DNA of 64,000 nt from Udeniomyces pyricola (Eukaryota; Basidiomycota; Tremellomycetes; Cystofilobasidiales; Mrakiaceae): positions 1,456,418 to 1,520,417 of the forward strand of contig BCIK01000003.1 in NCBI GenBank assembly GCA_039545295.1, read 5' to 3'. Made by a program: the position numbers and the translations under genes. The notes beneath the pieces were generated by a model, which worked only from the letters and a program-made list of their open reading frames with translations, was not told the origin of the DNA and made no database searches. Shown here piece by piece: positions 1-11,912 of the stretch; position 1 is the stretch's first letter, and the number at the start of each line of letters is the position of its first letter.

Positions 1-74
1 GCATCGTTGATGCACGTCTGACGCGCGCATGCTCTCCTATCGCGCCGCTTTTCTCGTTACCGCTCGACCTACAG

Positions 75-1327
75 ATAAGACAAAAAAGACGGTGTCGACG
101 GCACCTACCTCTTCAGCAAACAAGAAGAAAAAAACTGGCAAGATCGACAAGTCACTCATCTCCGGACCCGTGCGTCGAAGCCATCTGTCTTGCTTTTCAA
201 TCCATGCAGCGCAGTCATAGCTGATGCACCACTACAAAAATTCTGCGTATCTGCTTTCCTTTTACATTTTTGCTAACTTGACGTTCAGTCTGAGGGTTCC
301 TTTCAACATATTGCTCACATGGGTTACACAGCCGAGTCCGGCTTCTCGTCTTCGGGCGTCGATCCATCATGGCAAGCGCTCCTCGATTCGCTCTCGTCCC
401 AAGGTGTTTCGCAGAAGCAGATCATGGAGAACGAGGGATTCATCAAGGAGTTTGTACAGCAGAAGGGTGGCCCACCAGTGAGTGTAGTCTATTGCCTCGT
501 CAAACGAATCGGCTGCCTCTTTTGCTCAGCATATTCACGCCCTTACGTGCGTGAATTGTTGTGATTGCTCGACTACGCAGCCTGTTCAAACCAAAAAACG
601 AGCCCCTCCCCCTGCTCCGACCTCGAAGCGTAAGGCTCCTCCGCCCCCTCCCCCTTCGCGCCAGTCGATCCCAGTTCCACCTCCATCCATGCCTTCTCGA
701 TCCCAACCACCTCCACCTCCGTCGAGGACCGCGCCTCCCATTGCGCAAGAAGAGGACTATCACGAAGAGGAACGCTTGGCATCTGTGAGATCCGTGCCAA
801 TCTCACCCCTCACACCAGCTCAAGGTGCTGTACCACCGCCCCCTCCACCACCTCCACCCCCTCCTGGAAGGGGAGCCCTCCCTCCTCCTCCGATACCCGG
901 GCGAGGAACTGCTCCAGAAGTCTCATCAGGTAAGGGATCATCTCTCTTTATGTTTCGAGCCTACAACAGATTGACATATCCACAATGCTGACCGCTCGCG
1001 CGCCAAATGCTGTGTCTAGCGTTGCCCGCTGTTACCCCGCCTCGAGCCAACCTTCTCGCATCAATTCAAGGCGCCGGAATCCAGAACCTGAAGAAGACGT
1101 CTACAGATTCGGCTCCGCCGGCAAGAGCGCCCCCTCCTCCCTCGAGGGCAGCACCCGCTGCGGCTGCTGTTATTGCCGGGGGTGGCGCAGCGTTGACGGC
1201 CGGAGGTACTGCAGTAGACAGCGGAGGAGGAGGCGGCGATTTGGCAAGTGCCTTGGCGAGCGCCTTGAGTCAGCGAAAAGGTAACATGGGCGATAGCGAC
1301 GAGGAGAGTGAGGACGAGTGGGATTAG
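75..1327 (+). CDS. LAS17: WASP/Las17 actin-nucleation promoter, 3' part
   Basis: Four exons are visible: about 75-169, 289-477, 581-929 and 1020-1327. The first follows an acceptor (CTACAG), so earlier exons, including the WH1 domain, lie outside the window. Exons 1-2 give a basic stretch plus KIDKSLISGP and FQHIAHMGYTAESGF, which match the basic and CRIB-like GTPase-binding region of WASP proteins. Exon 3 is a long polyproline segment (profilin/SH3 ligands, with runs of up to 11 prolines). Exon 4 has an actin-binding WH2-like stretch (ANLLASIQGAGIQNLKK) and ends in the acidic tail DSDEESEDEWD, whose tryptophan contacts Arp2/3 in this family. By family knowledge the protein activates Arp2/3 at cortical actin patches for endocytosis. 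All three junctions keep the frame. The identification is firm; the N-terminus is unseen. Confidence 0.9.
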
Positions 1328-1588
1328 GACAAAGATTGATCGGTATGGTTACACGTTATATATAATCAGCGTCTTGTGCTTGTCTATACATATATAGTCG
1401 CCATGGCGTGTCATCCGGCTTTTCATCTTATTAACCGAACCAAAACAGTCTGTCTTTTTTATTCCTTTTTTTTTTCTTCTTCTTCCTATGAACTGGATTG
1501 AGAATGATTCGGACAGAATACACGTGCATCAAAATTGAAATTGCAGTATCGATCGTTCCCTTCACGTGTCAGGGACAAGAAGTGACCA

Positions 1589-3069
1589 CTATGTGTAGAG
1601 GTCCGGATTGTACCACCTCGACATCCTGAATGAAGACAAAGTAGTCAGCATTGACTCAGATCCTTAGACAGCTCGAACATCTGGAGGGAGGGGGGCAGGG
1701 GACCTTACCTCGAAAACCTATGGCGAAAAGAACACAATAAAGGCACGGCATATTTAGCAAATTACCTTGTTACCCGGAGCCAGAAGGATAGGGAAGGGAA
1801 GAGACGAAGTATTTTCCTCAGAACTGAACTAACCGGATGTAGCCTCGACCCCATTTCTCCTTGGATGAGCTGCCCGCAGTTGCATCGTTGGGGGCGTCCG
1901 CGCAGGTAGTGCCGGATTGGGTGAGCTACAGACGAGTAAGATGTACAAACAGAGCGGCCATCAGCCAATCTTCCATTACACTAACATGGCTCAGGCCAGC
2001 ACAAGCCACTAACGCAGAATCGCTCTGTGGTGACTATGTTGCGATCGATGAGAGCAAGAAAAACGCGGCACAGCAAAATGACGCAGCATCAGCAAAGGTT
2101 GAATCTCAGTCTCTGGTATATGACTCCCTTTGTCGATGAAGCGATTGTCCACTCACTTCGATCGCTGGTCGGGTTTGTTGAGTTGAGTCTCGACATTCGG
2201 CTGATTATCGAAAAGACAACCGGCCTTGATCAATGCAAAATCGTTGAATTGCCAAAACATAGGAGGAAAAGTAGATCGCACTAGAAGTAAATTTTGGAGC
2301 TCAAGTCGACGTCCGGACAGGTGTAGGTGTATGAGTCCACTGCATGCATATCGGAAGGGAGAAATGGAAGCAACAACAAAAAGAAGGTGGTGTGTAAACA
2401 ATGCTCTCCCCATGCAACGGCGTTTCTTGGATTGAGAAGAGGACATACCCTCAGATGCGTCGAGGTCTGTAGCGACGACGGCCAATACCCTAGGAAAATT
2501 GTCCGAGCCAGTCATGACTGAGACGAGGGGAGGGAAGAAAAAATTGGCGACGGGTTCGGACATTGATCGATCTTGCATGAGAGATTGGAGAGGTGAAGAT
2601 GAAAAGGCGATTCCTTACGATCGATCTGGACGTCTGTCGAGGAAATCAATGCGGTGCCAAAGTGAGCGGTCAGTTCTCCCACCAACGGCTCCGAACTTGA
2701 ACGGTAGCCGAAGCAACGAGGGCTCACTATGCCAGCTGCCTGAACATGCCCAACCGATCCGCGTGAGCCAGAAATAAGGACCGATGGTCGAGGAAGTCAG
2801 CTTCACCAATCGAGCACCACCCAAGTCCAATCGGGGGAGGATGCCAGAGACATGAGACCTAGTCAGGGGCGAATCTCATCGAGCGAGGACGAACCCGAAG
2901 TGTCCTTTTTCCACTCGAGACTGCATGTATCATTGATAGTGCCGGCAAAGCCACCTTGAGGGGCAACCCAACTAGGAATCGAGCCGTTGGTGTTCTGAGC
3001 GAGAACGAGGGATGGCACAGACGCCATAAGGAAGAGGCAAGAGGCTGAGCAGAAAGAGGAGGTCTTCAT
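1589..3069 (-). CDS. secreted protein of unknown family, multi-exon
   Basis: The start at 3069 opens with a clear signal peptide (MKTSSFCSASCLFLMASVPS, then LVLAQ). The mature part begins near QNTNGSIPSWVAPQGG. Downstream exons are inferred from splice signals. They include pieces reading LTAHFGTALISSTDVQID, SDNFPRVLAVVATDLDASE, TFPPMFWQFNDFALIKAG and GTTCADAPNDATAGSSSKEK. A 9-bp micro-exon seems to join WGRGYIR to a last exon ending RMSRWYNPDLYT and a stop at 1589-1591. The frame can be carried through several of these junctions, which supports one gene, but the region around 2050-2150 is unclear. I do not recognise the family. The signal peptide implies secretion or entry to the ER. It converges with the WASP gene and diverges from OPI1. 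Confidence 0.5.
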
Positions 3070-3826
3070 CTTGGGCGGTGTTGACGATGATGGAGTAAAA
3101 CGTTAACGAGCAACCGGTCGAGGCGATTGAGTTGTGGCGGCTAGAGAGATGAGGATGTGTGTGTGTGTGTAATGTGATGGGGTGTGAGAAGAGAGCTGGG
3201 TGATGAGCAAGAAGAACTGGCAACTGGTGGTCAAGGGGATAAGGGTCAGGGCGAGGGGGGAGGGAAGGGGAAGGGGAAGGGGAAGGGAACGACGAACGAC
3301 CAGCACCTTGGCTGCGGGCAGCGGCTAGCGGAGCGTGCGCCTGCGTGAACAATGCGTGATGGCGTGAAGCTGGGGTAGCTTGGTTAGTCACTGGGATCTA
3401 TTATATATATATGTGTACGATTGATGGCGTATATATATATACATATATATATATATGTATACATGTATATACATGTATATACATGATCCATATCGCCAGT
3501 TTCGCATAAATACATCATGTATATATACGATATATACTGCATGCATCACGTATATAATATATATATACACGCATATATGACCTGCAGCCTGATCCTTCAT
3601 AAATTAACTTACGTTGCTGTTGAGCGTTGCGCCTAGTACGTAATACTATTCCTTCATCTTATTACCCACGTCTTGACGTACAAACGCTTCAATCTCTCTC
3701 GCCCTGGATCATCGATCATCCTTCAACCCCTGGACCCCATTGTTCTCTCGTCAGCAATCCATCCGTCTCTTCATCCACCTTCTGTCTCATCTTCCGGCTC
3801 AAGCCATTCCTCATACCTTGGTCCCA
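3070..3826. promoter_or_regulatory. divergent intergenic region between secreted-protein gene and OPI1
   Basis: This is the shared upstream region of two divergent genes. It holds a (GT)n run near 3156-3171, a G/A-rich tract near 3245-3290 and an AT-rich palindromic block (listed separately). No transcription-factor site could be named with confidence. Confidence 0.5.
3390..3585. repeat. AT/GTAC-rich alternating and palindromic low-complexity block
   Basis: Alternating TA dinucleotides are interspersed with TATACATGTATA-type palindromes across about 200 bp. This could form cruciforms or act as a nucleosome-poor promoter element. The ORFs inside it (e.g. on the minus strand 3388-3600, rich in Tyr and Ile) are by-products of the repeat. 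Confidence 0.7.
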
Positions 3827-6578
3827 ATGAGCCCTCGCATCGAGTCGCTCCTCAACCCCCTAGACGCCCATCAGACCTCGGCCCTACCATCCAACCCCAC
3901 GCCCACGCCCACGCCCACCACCGGCTCATCCGGCCCCAAGCATGGCCTCATGCTGCCTCCTCCGTTTCCTCCATCACCATCCTCTTCGGTCACCCAGCCA
4001 AACCGATCCGCTCCTTCGGCCCATGGTCACTGGGGGCATGACGAGATGATTGCTCTTGCGGCGCTTCAGGACTTAAGCCAGAGTATCGACAGCGTCTCGA
4101 CGCGGTCTCTCTCGAATGGTACGTTCACGTGCCGTTTCTCATTTGAGCCGGTCAAGGCCAAGGTCCTCCGCCTGAGAATCCCCCCCCCCCCCTTCCCCCT
4201 CCCCCCTTCCANNNNNNNNNNNNNNNNNNNNNNNNNNNNNNNNNNNNNNNNNNNNNNNNNNNNNNNNNNNNNNNNNNNNNNNNNNNNNNNNNNNNNNNNN
4301 NNNNNNNNNNNCCCCCCCCCCCCTTCCCCCTCCCCCCTTCCATTTGCCTTCCCCCTGTCATCGCATACTGGTTCCTGTTTGTCCGACACTCGTGGCTCGT
4401 CCCTGCTCGAGCCACTGAGGTTATGACACTAACTGCTGGTATCCTGACTCTTCTTGTCTTAGATGGCGTTGGTCTCTCTCCCGCCTCGACCGCGGCAACA
4501 ACCCCCTTCAGCTCAACTGAAATCGATGAGCTTGCTATGGGCCTTCGTTCGAACAGGTACACCCTTCAATCCTGTCCGTTTTGGGGTTTGATCTGTATAT
4601 CGCTTGTATCCAACCAATCTAAAGAGTCTCGATGTGTGACACATCTTTTCTACAGTCATGTAGAGCAATCGGAACCATTTGTTTCAAGAGTCTCGCGCAT
4701 GCCCGTGGTTAACATTGCCCTCCGTGGCTATGAATCGGCCAAGGAAGGGTCTAGGGTCGTCAAGGTACATACAGTCTGCGCCTTTGCTTATCCAATTTAG
4801 GATTGAATTCAACACTGACGCAACACACCACTCGTGATCCATAGTTTGGAGCAGAGATGATGGAGTCTTCGATTCAAAGGGTGTCGGAAAGGATCGACCC
4901 GCGTCTAGTGGGCGTGGTTGACGGGCTTGGATGTCGAACCCTTGATGCAGTAGGCGTGAGTAACGTGCACTAGTCTGATGATGTTGCTGTGGTTTCTCTG
5001 AGCCCAAGGAGTAGACCTCTCAATGACGATCTCGCATGTACACTTCTCCAGTTTTCACCGCCCAATCCTCAAGCATCTCTCCAGTCATCCTCCCCTCATG
5101 ACTACTTCCGGCATGAGCCCTCACAACACTCGCCGTTGTCTCCTTCTGCTTCGGAGTACCCAGATCCGTGTGAGAGAGAATCCACAAGCACTTGTGATCT
5201 GTCTACCATCAGCACGAATTCTGGTAAAACCCATCGTGAGAAGGATACATTTGGGCTCATTACGTGACCCATGTGATTCAGACTCTTAACTGGGACCGCT
5301 CCGCCCTTTTTTCCGTTCCTTCTTCTCAACATCAGCTTTTGGCTCAAACATGGACTCAACGTCTTCAAGTCTCCTTCGTAAAGATCCAGCCGAACCAGAG
5401 CGTCGGCAACCAGATGTCTCAAGCACGTCGGGTCTGTTCACGTCAATGCTCGTTGAGGCTGGCGTGGCAGCAGGTGGGATTGGTGCCGCCGTCAGCGAAG
5501 TCCAGATGAAGAGCTTGAAATACTGCCTCCAATGGCTTCAGTACACGACAGGTGAGCATCCTTTGAGTTTGGTTTGGGGGCTTCGTGGTATCGATGACCC
5601 TCGCTGATCCAAAGCTTCCCACCTTGGTGTTGCTTTGCTTCATCACAGATCACCTACAATCGCGCATATCACATCTACGATCTTTCATCCTTACCCTATC
5701 GGCTCATACGTCGTCAACGTACAACTCCTCGCACTCACAGAGTGATCTCCCCGTATCTCCTAGTGCGCTTCAGACTCTCTCACGGATCAAGATGGACGTG
5801 GTTGAGACTATCAGAAAAGCTGTTGACGTGGTTAGTACGTACGCCGGGGCAGCTCTCCCGGAAGGTGGCAAGGGAAGAGGTATTGTTCGACATCTCGTGC
5901 TGAGACTTCCGGAGCGATACTTTGAGGCTGCTGGAGGGGAGAGAAGGGTGATTGAAATGGGCAGCGAGAGCGGTCGGGATGCGGATAGCGGCTACGATAT
6001 GGTCACTATCAGGTAGGTTCGAGGCAGCCACTAGAGTGCCAATCCTCAAGTCCTGATGACTCACGCACGTTATGTTCGCACGTATTCCTTTCTTCGTGCC
6101 TTGTTCTTTTCTTCCTCACAGTGTCGCCAATCAAGCTGCCGGACGAGTCTTAACGCTCGCTGTCGAATCACTTGACATGCTAACAGCTGTAACCCAGGTC
6201 CGCCCATTTTTTTGTATTCGAGTTCTGAAGTTTAACGATTGGCGAATAAGCTGACTGTGACTCATTCGTATAATTATGTCTCCTTAGGTTTTTGGGGACT
6301 CACTGGAGCGCGCAGAAGCCTGGATCGATCGTCTGCGTTTCATCGGTATGCACAAGCGTACGCCTTCAACTTCCGATCCGGACGGCGCCCGGCAACTTAC
6401 CGCTCCGACCACAATGGCTGCCTCCACTACCCTCACACTGTCCGCCATCCCATCCGGACGGTCTGAGCATATCGACAGCCGTACGTCGAGCTCGGCAAGC
6501 AGCGGGGGCAGGCCAGCAGACGATGAAGGAGAGGTCGAGATGCCTGCGGGTAAGAAGTCGAGAGTTGGACGATCATGA
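3827..6578 (+). CDS. OPI1: Opi1-type regulator of phospholipid synthesis genes
   Basis: The start is MSPRIESLLNPLDAHQTSAL, the first in-frame ATG followed by a Ser/Pro-rich disordered region. It leads into DEMIALAALQDLSQSIDSVS. Later exons carry the family's diagnostic blocks: SRMPVVNIALRGYESAKEGS, then RVVK spliced to FGAEMMESSIQRVSERIDPR, and VSEVQMKSLKYCLQWLQY. The last exon ends GKKSRVGRS. At least eight exons are needed. In yeast Opi1 represses inositol-responsive genes through Ino2/Ino4 and is held at the ER by phosphatidic acid and Scs2. Basidiomycete members keep the Opi1 domain, but their targets are inferred. The first intron contains the 100-N gap and the C-rich sequence around it, so the protein is not affected. 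The exon boundaries between about 4960 and 5340 are uncertain. Confidence 0.88.
4212..4311. other. assembly gap (100 N) inside OPI1 intron 1
   Basis: Exactly 100 N, the usual placeholder size. Both flanks are the same C-rich sequence: a run of at least 12 C, then TTCCCCCTCCCCCCTTCCA. The gap is probably a failed overlap at a polypyrimidine run and not real missing sequence. Confidence 0.95.
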
Positions 6579-6910
6579 GGCAGAGAATGCGACGAAGATG
6601 ATCGTTTCTTGGGTGTTATGGCCGAGAAGACAAAGTCGTTACGAGAGAATTGCCCTCCACATCCCACTTCCCCCCCCCCCCTCCCCTCCTCCTCCTGCCC
6701 ATTCGCTTCCCCCTCCTCTCAGCCCCCACGTTGCCTCCAGCTTCCACATTTGCTGTATCACGCACCCGTTGTAGTCTACTGGACAATATGTTTCTTTCTG
6801 AGTTGGTTACGTAAATGAGAATGTTTGCTGTGCGAATTCATGGTGTCAATTTGTTTCTGGGCGGGCGTTCGCTCTCGTGTGTGATGAGGTCATGAATCAT
6901 AACGCTTTCG
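6579..6910. other. convergent 3' region between OPI1 and WDR70
   Basis: About 330 bp between two convergent stop codons. It has a C-run and CT-rich tract at 6669-6720, and otherwise nothing recognisable. Presumably it holds the 3' UTRs of both genes. Confidence 0.6.
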
Positions 6911-9691
6911 TTATTCCTTGTCTTCCTCTCTCGTTCCTGTCTCCTCTTCGATGGACCGGAAAACTTTGGGCTGATTCGCCCAAGCCCCTGCCCAAATAGG
7001 GTTTTCGTTGGCGGCATCGGCATACTTCAGCAAAGCTTCTCGAGGCTGGATTCATGACAGAAACAAATATGAAGCGAGGGACGTGTCAGCTATGATTCTA
7101 GACGGAAAGGGATAAGTCAGAACAAGCTAAGAACGCACATCTTCGGCCCGAGAGTTGTCTTTGATGACGCCTCGGAGAAGATGTTGGGTAGCACCTGCCA
7201 GAAAGATCACACAACCGATCGATAGCATCAGTAGCGTTAGTGAGAGCAGAATGAAAGTATCAAGATGAAAGACAGCGCCAACTCACTGGCTCCCACTCGA
7301 CCACCCTTGCCTGGTCCACTGATGGGCTCTGTTGGCTTGCGCGTCTTGATGGGATCGTTCCTTTCCTTCTCTCGCTTCCTCTTTCCTCCCATACCTTCTC
7401 TCTCCTGATCTTTGAACATGGGTAAAGCATGGGGAGTGTAGATAACGGGAACCGCGTTTGGGTCGCGGATCGAGTCGAGGTGAACAGGCCCTGTTTTGGG
7501 CAGCTTGGAGAGAGAAAGAAGAGCTCCGTTGATAGATGATTGAGGCGAGTACAAGGTCGTGACGAGGCCGTTTGAAGAGGTTGCAATGATCTGAAAACCA
7601 AGGCAACGAGAGAAGCAAAATATTGGCTATCCGTACGGAACTCGACAATGACGAGCAGATGCAGCTGACCTGGTTAATTCTCGAATGCCATGCGACGCGC
7701 AAGATGCTGCTTTCGCCGACGTTGAGCCGTCTTTCCAACTGAAGGCCTTCTTTGGCGAGCACAACAATCTCTCCACTCTTCTTTTCTCCGCCGGGCATTA
7801 GTGACACGCCAGTGAGCAGATGGCGGTCGTCTGGTGAGAAGATGATGTTGGTCTCAGAGTAGTTGTTGGGGATGGAAGATATGGTTGACAAAGGGGACCG
7901 GAACGATCGCATATCCCACACTGATGAAGCATAATTGAGGTGAAAGAAGAAGAATGAAGGGGGGAGAGAGAGAGAGAGAGAGGTGTAAGCACCAGAGTAT
8001 GTGGAAGAGATGCCTCTTTATCAGAACGAAGAGGCAGCAAACTGACGTTTGACCGTATCGTCTCCTCCTCGAGTAGCAACCGTCCTGCCATCAACGGAGA
8101 AGCAGATGCTGCTTGTCTCGGTACCTCTTTCATGCGCCTTTTCGTTCGTCATGTTGGGTCGTGCAAAATTTCCAGAGGTCGACCAGATATGCAGTGTCCC
8201 ATCCAGGCCAGCTACACAGAAAATTCGATGCATAAGCGAACCGTTCTCCCAGAAGTTCAAGACAAAAAAAAAACTGATCAGGGGAGATAAAGAGAACCTA
8301 CTGGCTCCAATGTTCTTGCCATCTGGCGAGTAAGCACAGCTTGTAATTTTAGTCCTCGAACCACGTTCCTTAGACTTGACGACGATGACGGTCTTTTGTT
8401 TCCTTCTGTTCTCGACATCCCAAATCCTGCAAGCGAGAAGATAGGTTAGACCGGTGATCAATATTGGTTCGTCTGAGCAGAATCAAGAAAACTCTCATTA
8501 CCTGACTGTGCTGTCGTTGGACGACGTGATAAACTCAGATCCATTTTTAGGGTTAAAGAACCCGGACGTGAGCTCGGCCACGTGCCCTCTGTGAGAGTTA
8601 TAAGTACACAGAGACGTTATTGGCTACTATTGAACAAGTCTATCGTGCCGAAAAATAGATGAAACTTACGATGTGTGTTTCATATCGCGGATATAAGGAT
8701 CTCCCTTTACATACGGAGTGCCCTTACCGTCCCTGAGCAGTATGGATTCCATCAAACAATGCACGGCCAAAGTGAATATTCCGTCAACATGTAGGTCACC
8801 TCGTTGAGAAGTGAGGACTCACGTGGAATCTCCATCTTTCAGGTATATTTGAGCTTGCGCGGTACCTGAAATGACAAGGAGATTCTCCCCATTGGGCGAG
8901 TAATCCAGGTTGTGAATCTGTTGGACCAAGTGTGGCTTGTCAGCCTCCATGGACTAGACAGGTTAGATTGCAGAAGACTTTGGTGTTACCCACGTGGTAC
9001 GATCCAGCAGGTTCAAAGCTACGGAACGGTTGATATCCTCCCTCGCCTCCAACCATGCCACCATAGTCAAATAGCTTAACATCGTAGTCATGTGAGCCCG
9101 TCGATACTCGAGCGCCAGAATGGTCGAGAGCGAGAGCGGATACTGGCTGTAGTCGAGCAAGAAGGATGATGAGTACGATTCCGATAATACTTCAAGCAAA
9201 TGAGAGGGAAAGTAGGCACGAGGACTGCGACCTCACCTTTGCGTGGGCCTTCCAAGAGATTTCATGTGAGGTTGGTAACAAATCTTGTTCCTCAGTGTCA
9301 TCGAACCCATCGCTAGAATCGTCATGATCATTATCTGGCAACAGCTCTTGCTTGACTGTCGAGGTTGGAACAACGGCGGCTGGGAGCGAAGGTCCTGTAG
9401 TTGGGGTCAAAGACTTCCTGGCATGTTTGTCGTCGACGTCGCTGTCGTCGTTGTCTTCCTTCTTGACAAGATACGGGGTTGATTTGGAAGACTGAAGAGG
9501 GATTCGTGAAGGACCTAGGTCGTTAATCCGGAGCCAACCGGCACTACATGAGCGAAGCGAGGTTGGTAAGGACTCACCACGCCAGAGTCGCGCTTGGTCT
9601 GTGCAATCTTGTCGGTGTTGACAGTCTTTTTTGGCGGGGCTTTCTTGCCAAACCCGCCGAAGCCCATGAGAGCCATCATGTCGTCGTCCAT
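6911..9691 (-). CDS. WDR70: WDR70-like WD40-repeat protein
   Basis: The start MDDDMMALMGFGGFGKK at 9691 matches the short MxxFGxFGKKA opening of WDR70 orthologues. An acidic linker (NDDSDVDDKHARKS...SSDGFDDTEEQDLLPTSHEI) leads into WD repeats read from successive exons: VSALALDHSGARVSTGSHDY, then DVKLFDYGGM, FRSFEPAGSYHV, TSSNDSTVRIWDVENRRK, AGLDGTLHIWS and GGDDTVK-LWDMRSF. The C-terminal part carries a lysine-rich stretch (GGKRKREKERNDPIKTRKP) and ends QPKVFRSIEEETGTREEDKE, with the stop at 6911-6913. Human WDR70 supports histone H2B ubiquitination and DNA-break repair; a nuclear role here is inferred. About nine introns are needed. It shares a 224-bp divergent promoter with the membrane protein at 9916. 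Confidence 0.88.
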
Positions 9692-9915
9692 AGTGTCGAT
9701 GTGGTGGTGGATAATGAGATGCTTGAACCACGACGGGCACGGGTTCGTCCTGCGTCCTCATCCGTCGATCTCGTTGATTCAAGTTGATTCAAGTTGATAA
9801 CTATATGCGCATGGATGAGGAGATGTCGAACCTGAACCATCTTGCTCAACAACGACGACGACGACGACCACCCCATTGTCTTGCACCCGTACCCTTCGCT
9901 TCAGCAAATTTAATC
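9692..9915. promoter_or_regulatory. short bidirectional promoter
   Basis: 224 bp separate the divergent ATGs of WDR70 and the membrane protein. It contains a (GAC)n stretch near 9856-9870 that would lie in one of the leaders. No defined factor site was seen. Confidence 0.5.
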
Positions 9916-11433
9916 ATGTCCAGATTTTCCTTCAGTCCACCCGATCAAAAGCCACCGCCCCAGCCCAAGTCCTTTCTCCAATCGTTCTCTCAGCGACCTT
10001 CACCCTCGTCTACCCAGATCGATCCCATCCTCCCAACCCAGCCATCTGCTCACTCCGAGTCCTCCTCCTCATCACCTTCCTCATCCCTTACCCACAAGGC
10101 AACTCGCCAAAAGGTTGATAAGGACGCACACAAGATTCTCTTTGGTGTAGCAGGTGTAAATCAAACCAACCCCTTGTCACATCATCAAGTCATTTTTATA
10201 CTCTCGCTCACCCCGGCTCACTGAAATTTCCTTCCCGGCCTTATTGATAGGGCTTCTTTACTCTCGGTCTCGTCCTCTCAGGGCTTCAGTTCAAAAGAGC
10301 TCAAGCTCAAGGCCGTAAGGCTGCCGCCGAGGCACGAGCCGCTCGCAAGGCCGCCCGCGCTGACGACTCTGCCGCCGCTGGTCAGCCTCACCGTCAACGC
10401 ATCCCGTCCATCCTTAGTCGTGGTCTTGCTTCTTCAGGTACCACTATAGACTCTGCTAACATATCGCAGCCCAGTAGAACGTCTATCTCGCTAGCTGATG
10501 CCATCGTCGTGCCAAGAGGAAAACCGCAGCACTCCTCGTTCAAGCTCAAAGTCACCCCACCGCCTGAGGGCGCATATCCGGAAGATTCACCCATGCGACT
10601 CAAATACGACGCAACCGCCAAGATTGATGTTATGAAACGCTCAATAGGTCAACCGGCCATCCGTGCTATCTCCCCCAGCCCTTCCTCTTCCATCGCCACT
10701 TCACCGTCGATATCAGACTCGACGACCTCGGATCAGTCACCTGTACCTGCCCCTCTATTCCCCGTGTCGGGCCATAGGTCATCGACTCAGAAACTCGTCC
10801 AAGCTCCTATCTCGGCGTATGACGATGATGACGATGAGGATCAAGATTGGGAACTGGCTGAACGGGACGGCAAGCTGGCGCCGATGACATCGGGCATCGC
10901 GCTCAAAGCGCTCGGCGCGTTTGGACTTGCAACTGTACTCGCATGTGCCGCGGTAGGAGGACCCTTTTGGGCGTTTTGTTGGTGGTTAGGAGTAGAGAAG
11001 GTCCGTGTCAAACATAAGTTCTCACTTCAATCGATCCACCTGTCTGGTTTTGTCACGCACGCGTCATCTCTTGCGCTTCCTGATCCCACATATCATGTGC
11101 CCTTATCTGTAGCCTGAGGACTTCTCACCCGTATTCCGTACCAAAGTGGCTAGTCTCTTCCCTGAGATGACAGAAAGAATGCTTGCGCCGACAGTTGCAG
11201 ACGAGGACGAACAAGAGCCTTTCACCACCATCACGCTGCCTGGATGGTTCAAGAAGCGCTCGGCGCCGGCCTTGGGGGACGACAACGAAGTGGAAGAGAC
11301 GGACTCTGATACCGAGATCGGTCAGTGGTTTGAAGATCTGAGGGACGAGCTTGAAGAAGACCGCATGCGGTTACTAGAGTTCAAAAAGCGCGCGTCGGAT
11401 GGCACACCGCCCCGATCGGCCAATAAATGTTGA
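9916..11433 (+). CDS. two-membrane-segment protein, function unknown
   Basis: Three exons with two clear introns: GTGTAAATC...TTGATAG after codon GVA, and GTCCGTG...CCTGAG after GVEK. The start MSRFSFSPPDQKPPPQPK is the first ATG in frame. A Ser/Pro-rich N-terminus precedes a first hydrophobic helix (ILFGVAGFFTLGLVLSGL) and an Ala/Arg/Lys-rich amphipathic stretch (KRAQAQGRKAAAEARAARKA). A long disordered loop with an acidic cluster (YDDDDDEDQDWEL) is followed by a second hydrophobic segment (LKALGAFGLATVLACAAVGG, then PFWAFCWWLGV). The C-terminus is acidic (EETDSDTEIGQWFEDLRDEL), with a stop at 11431-11433. It is an integral membrane protein. I do not recognise the family, and the organelle is undetermined. 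Confidence 0.8.
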
Positions 11434-11912
11434 TAGAGCGGACATGCCATTGTAAACATACATGGAAGGAACAAACAAGTTAAGAAAGAAACAAAGCAGG
11501 ATCAAAGAAGTGAAGAGAAGGAATGAAAAAAAAAAGATAAAATAAAATAAAATAACATAAAATTAAAAAAAAAAATCACAGGGACACACATGTGTGACTC
11601 TTCCGACAATACATACGAGAAAAATCAAGGCTGGCTATGATTGTATTGCAGAGTCTGACATATATTGCCTGGCATAATCGAACACTGATTCGGTAAGCAG
11701 GAACAAATGAAGCGATCGTTCTGCTCATTCTTTCTTTTTCATTCTTTCTTCTCTTCCATCCTTTCTTTTTCCATTGTTTCTTCTTTCATTCTTTCTTTTC
11801 TTCCATTCTTTTTTTTTTCTATCCTTTTTTATTCTTTCATTTATATTCGTCTCTTGCTTCTTCCCTCTCCATCTGACACCCCACGAGCCCTTTGAAGACC
11901 ACTTTTGTCTTC
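11434..11912. other. convergent 3' region with A-rich and TTCTTTC tracts
   Basis: Between two convergent genes. It holds an A-rich block at 11525-11575 (AAATAAAATAAAATAA type, plausible polyadenylation region) and a TTCTTTC/CATTCTTT microsatellite-like pyrimidine tract at 11718-11852. The ORFs over the tract (MKRSFCSFF..., MFLLSFFLF...) are repeat translations, not genes. Confidence 0.7.

Noticed and set aside
2000..2139. Plus-strand frame AIDESKKNAAQQNDAASAKV
   Set aside because: It is antisense to the secreted-protein gene, with no start context or continuation by splicing that I could find.
3388..3600. Minus-strand ORF rich in Tyr and Ile (YIHVYIYIYMYIYI)
   Set aside because: Translation of an alternating AT repeat in a promoter region.
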